Positions 35,244 through 48,070 are shown, counted from the stretch's first letter. The stretch is 64,000 bases of DNA from Carya illinoinensis (GCF_018687715.1 NC_056755.1:39179501-39243500); one strand, 5' to 3'. Numbers and translations are program-made. Notes: generated from the sequence alone by a model not told the origin.

Positions 35244-35454
35244 TGCTAGAGCCAATGCTGGGACTCCTGTTAGGTTAAAAAAAATATTTTTTTTAGTTTT
35301 TAGTTTTATATCATTTTTTAATATTTTTAAATATTTAAAAAAATAAATAATTCACAATAATATTAAATAATTTTTTCTTATTCATGAAAAATAAATAAAA
35401 ATAAATAAAAAAAGGAAAAGGAAGGGAGGACCGCTCCCCAGCGGGGATCTAGCA
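35244..35454. mobile_element. MITE B, 211 bp, with ~25-bp terminal inverted repeats
   Basis: The left end TGCTAGAGCCAATGCTGGGA pairs with the reversed right end TGCTAGATCCCCGCTGGGGA, and both continue to TCCT. The interior is AT-rich. Flanks share TTATTGTTT-like words (35,227-35,235 and 35,455-35,463), a possible but imperfect target duplication. Confidence 0.6.
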
Positions 35455-36230
35455 TTATTGTTGTTTAAATTATCAGAGCTTTAAATTAGAGTACGGATGG
35501 AATGGGATGGGATGGAATGGTCCTTGCCTGGCATGGAATAGGTTGTTACCGTAGGAACAATTATAACCTCTATCTCCATGTCTTCTTTAAAAAGTGATTG
35601 ATTGAAGCAATCTGCTGTGCCGTTGTGATTGGATCTCCTCCCACCCTATTACTCCACACTGGCTCCTAGCTGGTTTTTGGGTGTTGTCATTGTCCTCGTT
35701 TCCATTCAATACAGCCCCCGTACTTCTTTTTAAATTGAATTATTTTATTTATAATTCGGTTTTGTAAACTTCTTCTATAATATTTAAATTTTATAATATT
35801 TGAATTAAATTATATCACTTAAATATTTGAGAAAAATGTCAAGTGATCCTCTGATTTTAGCTTTTCAATTTTAATTATTTTCAATAATTAAAAAATAAAT
35901 ATTAAAAAATATGTATATTTTTTAAAAGAATAATACTATATATAATTATAAAATACATTAGTATTGTACAATAATTTTAAAAATTAATGAGATTCATATT
36001 AAATAATTGTTTTCTTACATAAGTCTTATATTTATTTATTTTTTAAAATAATTATGTATCTCTTACATATTCATAATTACAAGTATCATTTTCTTTATTT
36101 TAAATGTTTAATTATGTTTGAAAAATTTAGAAAGACAAAAAATATTGAAATATACTAGGAACATATCCACAAGACGCCCCTACTGTTGTTGTCGAACATT
36201 TTATTATGTCTATTAGGAAAATACTATTTT

Positions 36231-36418
36231 GTTGCCTAAAATGTACCGCTCCATTGACTATTTATTAATTTTTTTTTCATTTAATGGTAAAAATGTAATT
36301 TTTAATATATTGATATATTTTTTTATTTGTTAAAAATATTTAAAAAATATGAAAAAAATTAAAAAATTAAAAAGTAAATTTAGCCTATGCGGCACGGCAT
36401 GGTAGCAACTAGCACGGC
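36231..36418. mobile_element. MITE of the ~190-bp family, copy C
   Basis: The left end GTTGCCTAAAATGTACCGCT matches the TIR of the copy at 60,745. The core TAATTTTTAATATATTGATAT also matches copies D and E. The right end is more decayed. Confidence 0.45.
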
Positions 36419-39280
36419 TCTATCTATTATTTATGTGGACTAAAAAAAATTAAATAAACTTTTTAATTTTTTATAATTATTTTTAAAGAATAATTTTCCT
36501 TATAATTCATATACACTATATTTCTTTTATTTTATTTTATTATAATAAGTATATCATTTATGAATAATAGGTTAAACAACTTAATTAATTTAATAAGAAT
36601 AAAATTAAATTAAAATTAAAAAAATAATTTTAAAATAAGTGGCATGTAATGATAAGCAATTTTCATATTTAAATCAAGGGAAGAGTTTGCAAATAATTGA
36701 AGTGAGTTCAAACTTCAGTCAGTGAAGTCACGTGAATTACCTTCCTCCCTCTCTCTCTCTCTCTGAGATTCGCTCCCTCCGTTTGATCCTGCTGCCAAAG
36801 ACAGAGGATCCAGATCAAGTATCTTATCTCCCAAGAATAAGTTCTGCTACCTGTCGCTTATTTGCAAATAATAATAATATCGTACCTCCGTTTGATTCAC
36901 TCATAAATAGCGATAGATGTTTCATTGATCCGTGAGACCCATTCAATATATATATATATATATATATATTAAATATCTCTCTCTCTGACTTTGATTTGCA
37001 AAGCAATGTGGTGGGTGGTAAGCGTTAGGTGGGAGATGATTACTTGTAACTATTTGTTGAGCCATGATTAGAAATCTCGTCTTTTCATCCAAACAATTTG
37101 TACCAATCCAACACCATTTTACCTCATTTCATTAATAAGATGGAGAATCAATGCATGCATGGTTGAATCTTAATTCCTAACATATTTATTGAAGCCAACA
37201 GTTTTTTTTGAGTTTTTATATGAAGTCAACTTTTATTTCGTGTGACATATTTACGTAAAATACAAAAGATATTAAAAAATAAAAAAAAATATAATTATGC
37301 ATAAAATTAAGGCCTTGTTTATTACATAAATCAAACCATCTAATCTCATATTATATAAAAAATTCAAAATTTTCAAATTTTATAACAAAAATAATATTAA
37401 AAAATAATATTATAACAATATCTTATTTATCTTTTAACTTTTATTTCATCTGTATAATCATATGAGGCCTAAGCTCTATTTGGTTTTACAAATAGTCTTA
37501 ATTCATCTTATCTAAACATCCAAATACATATTTTTTAATTCCTAATTTTCAAATTTGTTATCTATTTATTATATATCTTTTTTAAGATTTCTGAACAAAA
37601 CTAAAAAAATAATTCAATTTTTTATAATCGTAACACAAAAGCAAAATTAAAAAAAATTATATTTTCATAATATTTTAATTTTATAATATTTTTATTCAAT
37701 TTTTTCTCTTTTATTTTTTTAAAATATTCATAAAATATATTAACTCAAAATATTTCACTATTATTTATAAATAAATAATAATATATACATAATAAATTTC
37801 ATAACACATTTCTCAATACTTATTATAAAAATATGAATATTCTTGAATAATAATATTATTTTTATAAAATATTTTATAAAAATATCTCTGTGATATGTAT
37901 TTATATTTTTATTTCTAAATTATTTTATTTATATCAACATATTTCACTAAACGAGAATTAAAATTCAGACTAAAGCCTAAAAGTAAACGCTACGACCGAT
38001 CTTCTGAATAATTTATAGGAAAATGATAGCCCTACAGAATTCCCGAGCTCTGAGAGTTGTCATTTCGCAGACCCACCAGTACAAGGACGGTTGATTTCTG
38101 GAGTTACCGAAAGTGCAATTACGTGTCCAAAAGCACTGGACTGTGGCCGACTCATACAACAAAAAAAAAAAAAAAAAAATCAAAAAGAAAAGAAGTTGCG
38201 ATCCATGTTGCATCTTTTGGGTCACTGATTCTCTCCCAAAACTTTGAAGATTCTCAGTGCCCACTGCTTATTTCTTTAGTATGAAATCCATGACCATTAT
38301 TTTTAATTAATTTCTTAGTCAAATTATGAAATTACCATATCATTGCTTTCAAGGGCCCCAAAAGACGCCACTTGTCCAGACAGTTTCCTACCCTTTTTTG
38401 TGATCAGGAGAGGCTTGAATGGAAAATTACACTTTTTAGCTGTCACAGCTACAATAATTAACTGTTGCATTCCTATTATTTATTTATTTTTATTTTATAA
38501 TACCTTATCATACTAGTTAATATAACATATTATAAGTCATTTATTTAAATAAAAAATTTAAAATATGACATCAATTGATGTGATTAAAAATAACGATATT
38601 CAAAATGAACAAGTAGAGTACTTTATTGAATAAAATTAGTTAGCAATAACCCATATAAATTAAGCGAAAATTATTATTTATACATTTATTTTTGTAGAAG
38701 AGATGAATTCAGCTGATATTAAAATTAAAAATTAAATAAAATATTATTAGAATATATATATTTTTAATATTATTTTTATTTTAAAATTTAAAAAAGTTAA
38801 ATTATTTAATTTATTTTTTATAAGAATTGAAAAAATTATCTTCGTCAAGCACTCGACACACTTCATAATTGTTCTAAGATATTCTTAAACTATTAATTAC
38901 TTTTTTTATAAATTATTTTATTAATATTTATAAATATTTTATAATATTTTTAATATCCAATAAGCCATTGGTTGTTATAAATTTATACAGAATTCTACTA
39001 CAATAACGAATGCATTCACTATACGTAACAAAACTACAGTTTGAAAAATGAATTAAGTTGACACGTGGATAAAGCAACATTATATTATAGCCTACGGATA
39101 TCAAACTATAAATTATTACTCAAAAGGTTCCAAAAACAAAACAGGAGGATAGGCAAGGTTTGAATCTGACGGTCCATAATAAGATCATCGTTGCTCGAAT
39201 CGTTACACGTGTTTGCAACGAACCCGGCTTAAAGAACATAATTAAATATAAGGAATAAGATATATAATATATATCATCGT
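36419..39280. other. Intergenic, AT-rich, MITE remnants, no gene seen
   Basis: A G-box CACGTG at about 36,729, followed by a CT-rich tract (36,745-36,765), looks promoter-like, but no coding sequence follows. (TA)n lies at 36,947-36,969. A MITE remnant spans 37,314-37,530 (GGCCTTGTTTATTAC ... ATGAGGCCTAAG). A 19-base poly-A (38,160-38,178) follows a unique stretch at 37,990-38,150. Confidence 0.45.
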
Positions 39281-39288
39281 CACGCGCA

Positions 39289-39294
39289 TATAAA
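39289..39294 (+). promoter_or_regulatory. Candidate TATA box of the VIN3-like gene
   Basis: TATAAA in CGCATATAAAGTG lies about 30-100 bases before the start of the GC-richer leader (39,320-39,530). Placement is tentative because such genes can be TATA-less. Confidence 0.3.
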
Positions 39295-39389
39295 GTGCGT
39301 TGAGATACAACGACCAATCATAACACCAGAACCGGCCCTGCCTTTTCAAACTAACCATGATACCTTAACGCGCCCAATCCTCGCGTGAG

Positions 39390-39530
39390 GTCTCGCCTCC
39401 TCTCCTCTCTTAAACGTGAGCAGCTCGTTGAAGGACATCTCTCTCGGTCTCTCTTGGATTCATGCGCTCTCAGAGCGAATTCTTCTGCTTCGGCTAATCG
39501 AAACCCTAGATTCGCTTCCATTCTCTTCAG
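39390..39530 (+). other. 5' UTR exon of the VIN3-like gene, with an 11-codon uORF
   Basis: A CT-rich leader (TCGGTCTCTCTTGG, AAACCCTAGATTCG) ends at the donor CTCTTCAG|GTACTTC (39,531). The matching acceptor is TTGTCAG|AGGGGGCC (exon resumes 40,618), giving a 5' UTR intron of about 1.09 kb. A uORF at 39,462-39,497 encodes MRSQSEFFCFG. The 5' limit is a guess. Confidence 0.55.
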
Positions 39531-40649
39531 GTACTTCTTCCAGATTCGTTTTCCTTTTTGTTTCGTTGTTTTTTCGCCATTTTTGGATGACTCCTGCGCC
39601 TAGATCCGTTCTTCTTTCTGTTCTCTCTTCTTTTTCCAATTTGCTTTCGCTTATCAAAATTCTATCCCCCATTGGCTCGCGAATTTCGTATATTTATATC
39701 ATTCTCCTCCGTTTTGATGCCCCCGTTTAAATTATTATGTTTTCATTGATTTTTCTGGATTTATCTTGTCGTTAATTCGCACAATGCATATGTGGAAGAC
39801 TGTTAAAGACCCTGAGGTGCTCCTCGTTTTTGCTGCTTTCTGTTCCTTTACGATAATCTGTTTCAGATTCTAATATTGATAAAACTTTTTTTGCTTTTGT
39901 TTTCGAAAGTATTTTGTCTTGGGAGTGTTTTAAGGAGTCGGAGTAAACGCTCTCTTTGAATTCTGCTTAACAACTTGGTGGAAAGGTCTTTAATTTTCAG
40001 GCTTCCTCCATTTTACATTGAAGTATGTGACTTTCTTATGACTCAAAAGTTGTTTTTATTTTCTTGCTATATGAATCTCGTTTTTCTTATTTTTCCTTTC
40101 TTCTCTTATTCTAGATTCTTTGTTGTTTATAAGATTTCACATACTTATTTTGTAGCTGCATTTTAGTTCTCCGTTCATTCGGTTGAATCCGTGATCTGCA
40201 TTTTGGCGATGAAAGCCAAATATTTTTTTATTTTACCTATTTTGATGAGAAAATGGAGTACAAAGCAGAAATAGATCTTTGATTCCTATGTTTTTATTTT
40301 TATTTTTTTAATTTTTTTTGTTCCCCATACAAAATTGAACCCAGCCAAGCCGCGCGGTTAAGAGCTAAAGGTAGGCTGAGCCAGCTTGTTCTGAATGGAT
40401 TTTGCGGTTTTCTATTCTACTAATAATTAAGCTGAAATATCCAACACAGAAAATGAAGTTCTAGATTTTAAATTCATTTTCTTACCTTCTCCCTACTTAG
40501 GCCAAGTTGAGAAGTAGCTACGGTAATAGAAATATTTATCTACTGTGAACTTTTTTTTCTTTTACATTCTCCCTGACGTTTAAACGTTGTGGGTTTTTGA
40601 TGCTTCCTTATTGTCAGAGGGGGCCCTGCTTCAGTTATTCACCTAGCTT

Positions 40650-43600
40650 ATGAAAATGGACCTGGAAGATAAATTTCTGGCCAAAGGTACAGTTTTGATC
40701 CATCCTCTGTTTTTATATATTCGCTAGACATTATTGTCTTTATGTTGCCTTTTGAATCTTCGTGTTACAGGGGGGTAGTAGTGGAAAAAACAGAAGAGGG
40801 TGGCAATCATTAATGGTGGTTTATAACACGGCTGTACTGTACTTAGATTTGTGACGTGGTTTAAGTATAGATGACGTTAGACAGTGGGAAAGTTTTGTCA
40901 TAATTTCCTTGTAATTATGTCAATTGTTGCCGATGTGAGTGCTGTTATCCCAGTCTTCTCTAATGAAATATGTTGCTTATTAAGTTCATGAAGTTATTTC
41001 TTCTGGCTATTATTGAAGGTTCTTGTTTCCCATCATCGTGGCAAACACAGAATTTACGTGTATGAGCATTGTTCTACTGGGTTGCCTTTTAATTGCTGAA
41101 GCGTTTCCTGTGGTAAATGGAAATCTTGCTTGCAATGTAGCATCTCAGCTGTATTTTCCCTGGCATTTGTGATGCATGGCCAACAAGCCCTTAGCGATCT
41201 TGGTAGGCTCAGGGATGTGGGAATTAGGAATTTGCACAGGCATTAATTTCCCTATTACTTGAACATTCTAAAGATACGTTATTCAGTCCCACATAAAGGT
41301 AGTTGTTATAGAAATTGCAAAATTTACCTCAAATTTGGGAATTTTGTTTCTTCTGAGCTACTATATGTTGAACATGGTGACATCATTTTTAATTGAGGTT
41401 TGTTATGACAATTTGTGCTTGACATTTAATTAACTTGTGAATGTTGCTCAGGATAAGAATTTTGTTGGTATTCATATGCTATTTAAATTTCAATGGACTA
41501 TATAACTACTAGGCTTAGAGTTCGCTGTTAGTGGTGTGGGCTAGATAGAAGTGAGGGATAAGAAAGGTGAATAGATGTAGGGTGATGTTGTGGGCTTAAA
41601 ACCCCTTGGGTTGTTGTGTACATTTGGATGAAAGTGGGGAAAAAAGAAATGTGATGGATATAAGTTGAAACCTGTGTCAGAAGATAGAAGTAATGCAGAA
41701 GAAAGAATCAATTACAAGGAAATATGATATGCAGTTCAGAAACAAATAGCTAGCTTCTTGGAGAGCATCTGAATGGATCAAAAGCTTTAAGACAACATGT
41801 AGGATTCAAGGACAAGCTGTTTTGACCTATCTTACTAGATGCTGTCAGCTGTTCATGCTTTATAAGCAATCAGTTTATTCTCGTTTTAGAAAGTACAAGA
41901 AATTGAGGGATAAATATGTTTCTTTTTTTATCCCATCCCAATAATATTAATTAATGCTTTCAAAGGGTTATAAAAACATCTTTAGTTTCCAAAGAAAAAA
42001 AGATGCCAGATCAGAACTCCATATCTCTTGTGAGATTTTCTCATCTTTCTGTCTAAAATGCCTAACAAAACTGATTATTGAACTTTGTTGGCTTCCAAAT
42101 ATGGATAGTTGGCTATATCATCCATATTTATCAAATTTAAACTTTTTAGTGTATGTTACAGCAATATCTATATGTAACTCCAACTTTCTGCTTTTATGGG
42201 ATATGACATTGGAATCAAATAAACAGATCGCATGTTGTCATTAGGAGTTCAGGTCATTACATTGACAAGTAAGACCGTTAACAGACCAGCTTAGACTGTC
42301 AATAGACCAGCCCCTTGGTTTGACATTCAGTAATCGATTCCAATTTCTTAGATTCATCAACTACCAAGTTGAATTTTAATTTCAGTAGATCGAGGATCTG
42401 TTTGGACAAAAAACATTGGCTGGGTAGTATTGAAAGTTTAGATGCTATACACTCACAAACACATGTACGCTATACACGAAGAGCCAATTTAATCCAAGTA
42501 GTCTTGAGTATCTTGAGCTGGGGCTGCTCCTCCGTTAGCCTCTAAGGGTGTTAAATCTTGTTGACAGGTTGTGTTCGTGTCGTGTCAAGGCATGCATATT
42601 ATACTATATGGGTAAACTCGAACCCGACCAATTAAGCTTATTATGTCAAAATATCAAACCCTAACATGACCTATTAACATAATGAGTTGTGTCGTGTCAA
42701 TCTGTTTATGTAAATAGATTGAATAAATCCAAAATTAATTGGTTTGACCTGATTAAATTTAGTATAATTTTATATAAATGTTAAAATCACAATATCTATA
42801 AAAATTATAAAACTATCTACAAGTCTAAAATAACAATCCAAACAATACAAAAAACGAAATTAAAATTCTAAAAATGTTATTTTAAGGTGTAAGGATATAA
42901 TTGTAATTTTAATTTTCTTAACTGGTCATAACGGGTAATAATGTGTCAAAACGGGTTGACCCGTTATCAACCATTTAAACAATCAATCTGTTTTAATCTG
43001 AACCCATTAAGACTAAACCCAAACTTGCTATTATCGTGTCATGTTCGTGTTGGGTTAATGGGTCGTGTCACATATTGTCACTCCTATTAGCTTCTACTGC
43101 ATCCCACTTATGAAATGCTCCCATAGTTTCATTCCCTCCACCTCAACCCCACTTTGTGGTCACATGAAACGAAGGATCTGTTATTCATCTGGTATGTCCT
43201 AATTTCTTAAACAACTTGTCTTTGACTTGGGTTTCATGTCAAATTTTCTAATTGAGATGAGAAGACCTGATATCTTGTCATGTTTTTCATCCATAATTGA
43301 ATAAAATTTTTACTTACCAAAAAAAAATGTTTTTCTTCCATAAGACTGCTTTATGCAGGAGCTTCTGTTGTTGTTAAGAGGATTTGATTTGTTGATTATG
43401 CTTATAGTTCAAGATGGTTAGAAACAAGAAACTTATCATTCTGTTCCCCATATTAAAAAATAAGCAATTCTCTGATCATTTTTTCTGTTTCAAGTTATGA
43501 CTTAGTTGACTGTTGAATGTAACTAAAACTCAGGTTAATATATGATTACTTTATCCTCCTTTTTTGGCCCTTTTTTTTTTTTGCAATTTAAAGGGCCTAG

Positions 43601-46600
43601 ATTTTTTTTCCCAACATGAAAGGTATCTAATGTGCCACAATCTAGTAGTTTAGACAGTAGGAATGGAGCAAATAATTGTTTAATTGTTTACTGGGGTGGT
43701 CAGCCAGGCTCATTCAAATTTATTTGTTACCTTTTTTTATTTTAATACTGGATTTTCAACTAGTTACTGATGGGTGAATTGGGACAACTGGTTTCTTTTG
43801 AGTCATGATGGGTGTGACAGTTTTGTAGCTCATACATGGCAGATAAATTATTCCTGCAACTGTGTTCCTCTCGAGTTTTAACATGTTCAAGGGACAAATG
43901 AGATGGCATTTTGTATTTATTTGCTGATTCAATGTTGTGGTTATTTGGGAATCCCCTTTCTCTATGCGAGCATTTATCCCCCTATTGTTACAATTGGTCT
44001 TGTTTCTATTATTGTTGTTGTTGTTACTATTTGATGCTGGAATTATTTGAGCAAAACCCCTAGGGGTTGGCTCAAGTGGTAAAGGGGCTTGGGGGTATAC
44101 TCTCCTCAGGTCTAAGGTTCAAATCCCCTTGGTTGCAAACAATCTCTATGAGTCATTAGATTGGGCACTTTTTTCTTTGAATCACCCGAGGTGCACTTGC
44201 GAGTAACTCCTTGCTAAAGGCTTGTGCACCCTCGGGATTAGTTGGAATGTTGTTTTCGGACATCCCGTGCCAATCAAAAAAAAATTATTTGAGCAACATC
44301 CCTACATTCCATGGCCAATTATCTTGAAAGGCATAGAGCGTGGGTCGGGAGAGTTGATGTGTGGGGTAGTTGTCTATTGAATTGAAGTAACTATAGATGC
44401 GACATGTGGTGCGAGTGGTATCCTTCCAATACATTAGATCGGTGGAGCAACATGCTGGCAAACATGTTATGATGCATTCGAATTACATTGGTGTAATTCA
44501 GATGAAGATTTAGAGGTGTTCGAGGAGAAATATTAAGGAGGTTTCTTTAGAAAAGGGTTAGTTAATGTTACAATTGGAGCTCACTAAAATCATTATAAAG
44601 GGCATGAACTTTCTCCTCCCAAGTAATGTGGGATTCCATTCTCCAGCTTTCTATACACCTATGATGGACTTAACCTGATGAGGATACCAGGTAGCTAGAG
44701 GCTCCAGAGTGTGATACCTTGGATTTTGTTTAGGAAGCTGGTGAATGGGGTCCCACATTGCTCGGAAGGGAAAAATTTAAGCTCTTTATATTGATTTTAA
44801 GGAGCTCCAATTATAACATTGATTAGTTCTTTTGGAGTATGGGCCTAGATGTGGCTTGGGCCTTTCTTGAATTTTTACACGAAATTAGTTAGAGAAAAGC
44901 AGATGGTTGGCCTTTGGCCCTTTGATTTGTGCTTCTACCCATTTAAGGATAATATGCCTTTAAAGTTTGTCTTTATTCTTTATATATTTGTATACCCAGT
45001 AAATATTTTCTCATATTTTTAGTTTGTCTCTTCTTCCTGTCTAGTTTCTGGCGTTCAGAGCCTTTCTTCCAGTGTGCAAAGCACCCCAGAGAAAAATGGG
45101 CATTCAGATGATGCTTCAAGAAGCCCAGAACTCCTTCAAGAGTTTCTGAAATCTGGTCCAAAGAAGGAACTTCTTCGAACATGCTTTGATAAGGAAAGGA
45201 AAAACTCGTCAAAAAGCAAAATGACAGAACTTCATAAGACTAATAATAAAACCATAAAGAAGCAGGACTCTAGGAAAGCTTCTTCAAGTTCCAACTTTCA
45301 GTCTTTTAGTAAGCAACAACGGAAGGGGGAAAATCCTATGCGACTCCCACCTGCTGCTGAACAGTCTCCTGGTTTTGGATATACGAAGTCATGGATCTGT
45401 AAAAATTCTGCTTGTAGAGCTGTTATATCCATAGATGACACATTTTGCAAGAGGTGCTCTTGTTGCATCTGTCACTTATTTGATGACAATAAGGATCCTA
45501 GTCTTTGGTTGGTATGCACATCTGAATCTGTTCAGGGAGATTCCTGTGGGTTATCTTGTCACATTGAGTGTGCTCTTCAACGTGAAAAGGTGGGGGTTGT
45601 CGATCTTGGGCAATTGATGCAGCTAGATGGTAGTTACTGCTGTGCTTCTTGTGGCAAAGTTTCAGGGATACTTGGGTATGTATTGTCTTGCATCTTCCGA
45701 GTCATTGGTGAACTTTTAGCTCTAACACTTGATGGGCTGTTCTCTTGCCTTCACTGTGGAATTCTTGCCCAGCCATGAATCAGGCACATTGTTAATTGTT
45801 GCCAATTTTTACTTTACTTGACCTGGTTGACGGCTGTTATTATTATTTTTTTTTCCCTTTGCTCCCTTTAGTTTGTTGTATTTGATTTTGTTTTTCATAA
45901 CTTTGGGTGGGGTGGTGATCTTTAATTGTTTTCCTGGTACTAAAATAAGTATTTAGCATCACAATAGCTATTGATGGCTGTAAATGTTTTTGCTGGAAAT
46001 GATTTGAATGAGATATGCTGGGCCCTAGTGAACTTACTAGCTGGTGGATAGAGGGGATCCTTTCTGTTTTATACTGAGATGGAATCCAAAAACAGCAGTG
46101 CATGAAAGTTATTCCTGTTGTTTTGGTCATATATATTAGGCCTAGCGCTGATGGGAGTGTTGTGATCTTATCTGGCAGATGCTGGAAGAAGCAGTTAGTA
46201 ATTGCGAAGGATGCTCGTCGTGTTGACGTTCTATGTTATAGAATATACTTGAGTTCCAGGCTTCTCGAAGGCACATCCAGGTTTAAAGAACTGCATGAGA
46301 TTGTAAAAGATGCAAAGGCTAAACTAGAAACTGAAGTGGGCCCAGTGAATGGAGTATCTGCCAAGATGGCTCGTGGCATTGTCAGCAGACTCTCTATCGC
46401 CAGTGATGTGCAGAAACTCTGTTCTCTTGCAATAGAGAAAGCAGATGAATGGCTGGCCACTGTTTCCGATGTGAACCCAACTTGTAGAGGTTGGAAAACC
46501 TACTATTTGGTCTTCTGTCTCTTTAATTATTTTGAAGGACATGTACAAAATTTACTTTCATAATTAACTGATTTTCTTTGTTTCCTTCGCAGAAGATTCC

Positions 46601-47776
46601 CTTCCTGCTGCTTGCAAGTTCTTTTTTGAAGAAGTAACACCATCCTCTGTTGTGATTATCTTGATTGAACTCTCTAAGGCATCATCTGATAATATTAAGG
46701 GCTACAAGCTCTGGTATTGCAAAAGTAGAGAAGAGACACAAACAAAAGAACCCATTTGTGTTTTTCCCAAAGCACAGAGAAGGATTAAAATTTCCAATCT
46801 GCAGCCCTGCACAGAATATACCTTTCGAATAATTTCTTATACAGAGGCAGGTGACTTGGGGCATTCTGAGGCCAAGTGCTTCACCAAGAGTGTTGAGGTA
46901 ATTCACAAGAATCTGAATTCAGCAGTTGCCATGTACTGTAAGAAAGAGAATCCCGTCATTGATGGCAGTTATTTGAGTTCCAAAAGGGAGCCTAAGAATA
47001 CAACCGAAGTTGGTTTTTCTTCTGGATTTAAGGTTCGAGACCTTGGGAGGATCCTGCATCTGGCTTGGGCCCAAGAGCAAGACTGCTTTGAAGGGTTTTG
47101 CGGTCCCGAGGTGGAAAAATGCTGTGGAGTAAGCAAAGTGGTCAAGCCTGAAGCTCTTGAGGAAGAACGGTTACCTTTTGTTTCACGTGGGCTTGACTTG
47201 AATGTTGTTTCAGTGCCAGATTTGAATGAAGAGCTCACCCCTCCATTTGAGTCCTCCAGGGATGAAGATAATGGATGCACTTTGCAGCAGGCTGTTGAGG
47301 CAGATGATGACGCTGCTTCCCATGACTTAAAGAAGAATGGTCTGGCTAGGTCACATGGTAGTGATGACTCACAGACATGGACACATGGGCCAGCTGTTGA
47401 TTCCCGGCCAGAGTCTTGCAGGAAAAGGGTTGCAAACTCTAATGAAGAGACACATGATTGTGACAGCACTTTGATAAATGGCTCACCACTTCGAATCTCC
47501 AATGGTTCATGTTGCTTGGATGAGAACTTTGAGTACTGTGTGAAGGTAATCCGATGGCTGGAATGCGAGGGTCACATTAAACAGGAATTTAGATTGAAAT
47601 TGTTAACATGGTTTAGCTTGAGATCAACAGAGCAAGAACGTAGGGTGGTCAACACATTCATTCAAACATTGATTGATGATCCTAGTAGCTTAGCAGGACA
47701 ACTAGTCGACTCCTTTTCTGATATTATATCTTTCAAGAGGTCACGAAACGGATTCTGTAGTAAGCTGTGGCATTGA
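40650..47776 (+). CDS. VIL1: VIN3-like / VRN5-type VEL chromatin protein, 720 aa
   Basis: Coding exons are 40,650-40,686, 45,045-45,675, 46,179-46,489 and 46,593-47,776. Borders are GT/AG and phases fit (AAAG|GTACAG, GTCTAG|TTTC, TTGG|GTATG, GGCAG|ATGC, AGAG|GTTGG, CGCAG|AAG). The protein has a short acidic start ([12 protein letters not shown]), a Ser/Lys-rich N-terminus, a Cys-rich PHD-like VEL zinc domain (residues about 127-222; [48 protein letters not shown]), a helical segment ([20 protein letters not shown]), a fibronectin type III domain (about 329-420; [23 protein letters not shown]), and a C-terminal VID/VEL polymerisation domain (about 632-705; [35 protein letters not shown]). Family members join PRC2 in the nucleus and promote H3K27me3 silencing, for example of FLC in vernalization. 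Starting at the second ATG (40,656) would give 718 aa. VRN5/VIL1 rather than VIL2 is inferred from N-terminal wording and synteny. Confidence 0.92.
42535..43094. mobile_element. hAT-type MITE (544 bp) in the first intron of the VIN3-like gene
   Basis: The element proper is 42,543-43,086. The flanks are TTAGCCTC and TTAGCTTC, an 8-bp duplication with one change. The ends are TAAGGGTGTTAAAT and, reversed, TAGGAGTGACAAT. Subterminal words are rich in GTGTCGTGT and its complement (GTTCGTGTCGTGTC at about 42,573). Non-coding. Confidence 0.75.
44041..44296 (+). mobile_element. tRNA-derived SINE with 14-bp TSD
   Basis: The body is 44,055-44,282. AATTATTTGAGCAA occurs exactly at 44,041-44,054 and 44,283-44,296. 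The head carries a pol III box A-like TGGCTCAAGTGG (44,073-44,084) and box B-like GGTTCAAATCC (about 44,128), spaced as in a tRNA. The tail ends in a run of A. It lies in the first intron of the VIN3-like gene, in the same orientation as the gene. It has no coding capacity and depends on LINE machinery. Confidence 0.9.
44545..44885. mobile_element. Inverted pair of TRIM-like LTRs
   Basis: The left arm (about 44,553-44,660; GTTACAATTGGAGCTC, TTATAAAGGGCATGAAC, CCAAGTAATGTGGGAT) recurs inverted at about 44,735-44,880. Both match the LTR of the TRIM array at 29,277-29,994, and the arms end in GATACC/GGTATC near the centre. With a spacer of roughly 80-90 bases the pair could form a long hairpin in the pre-mRNA of the VIN3-like gene. 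No primer site is apparent. Confidence 0.6.
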
Positions 47777-48070
47777 ACAAGGGGGCAGCAACAGCAGTTT
47801 AATTTACAGGATTGCTAATTTGCTTCATGTTTAATTTTTTTCCTTGCGATAAATTATCCCTGATTGTCTTCACCGTTCATTGTACAGGCATTTTTTCTTA
47901 GTCGACGTTGATTTGAGTTGGTGATTGCAGAGAGTACCTGATGATTCTTGGAAAAAGGGTGGGGAGGGGGGGTCGGGGGAAGCAGGGGGAGGGCTAGGGC
48001 TGGGGCTGGGGCCGGGGTTGCTGTAGAAAGGCACTTTCCATCTCCTATATTCTCTAATTAGAATTGAACA
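47777..48070 (+). other. Probable 3' UTR of the VIN3-like gene with a G-rich block
   Basis: 47,957-48,017 holds about ten runs of three to seven G on the + (sense) strand in an otherwise AT-rich setting. This is enough for one or more G-quadruplexes in the transcript if the 3' UTR reaches this far. I see no perfect AATAAA between the stop and this block, so the 3' end is uncertain. Confidence 0.5.

Noticed and set aside
46969..47502. 177-codon minus-strand frame
   Set aside because: Antisense shadow of the large fourth exon of the VIN3-like gene, with no domain.
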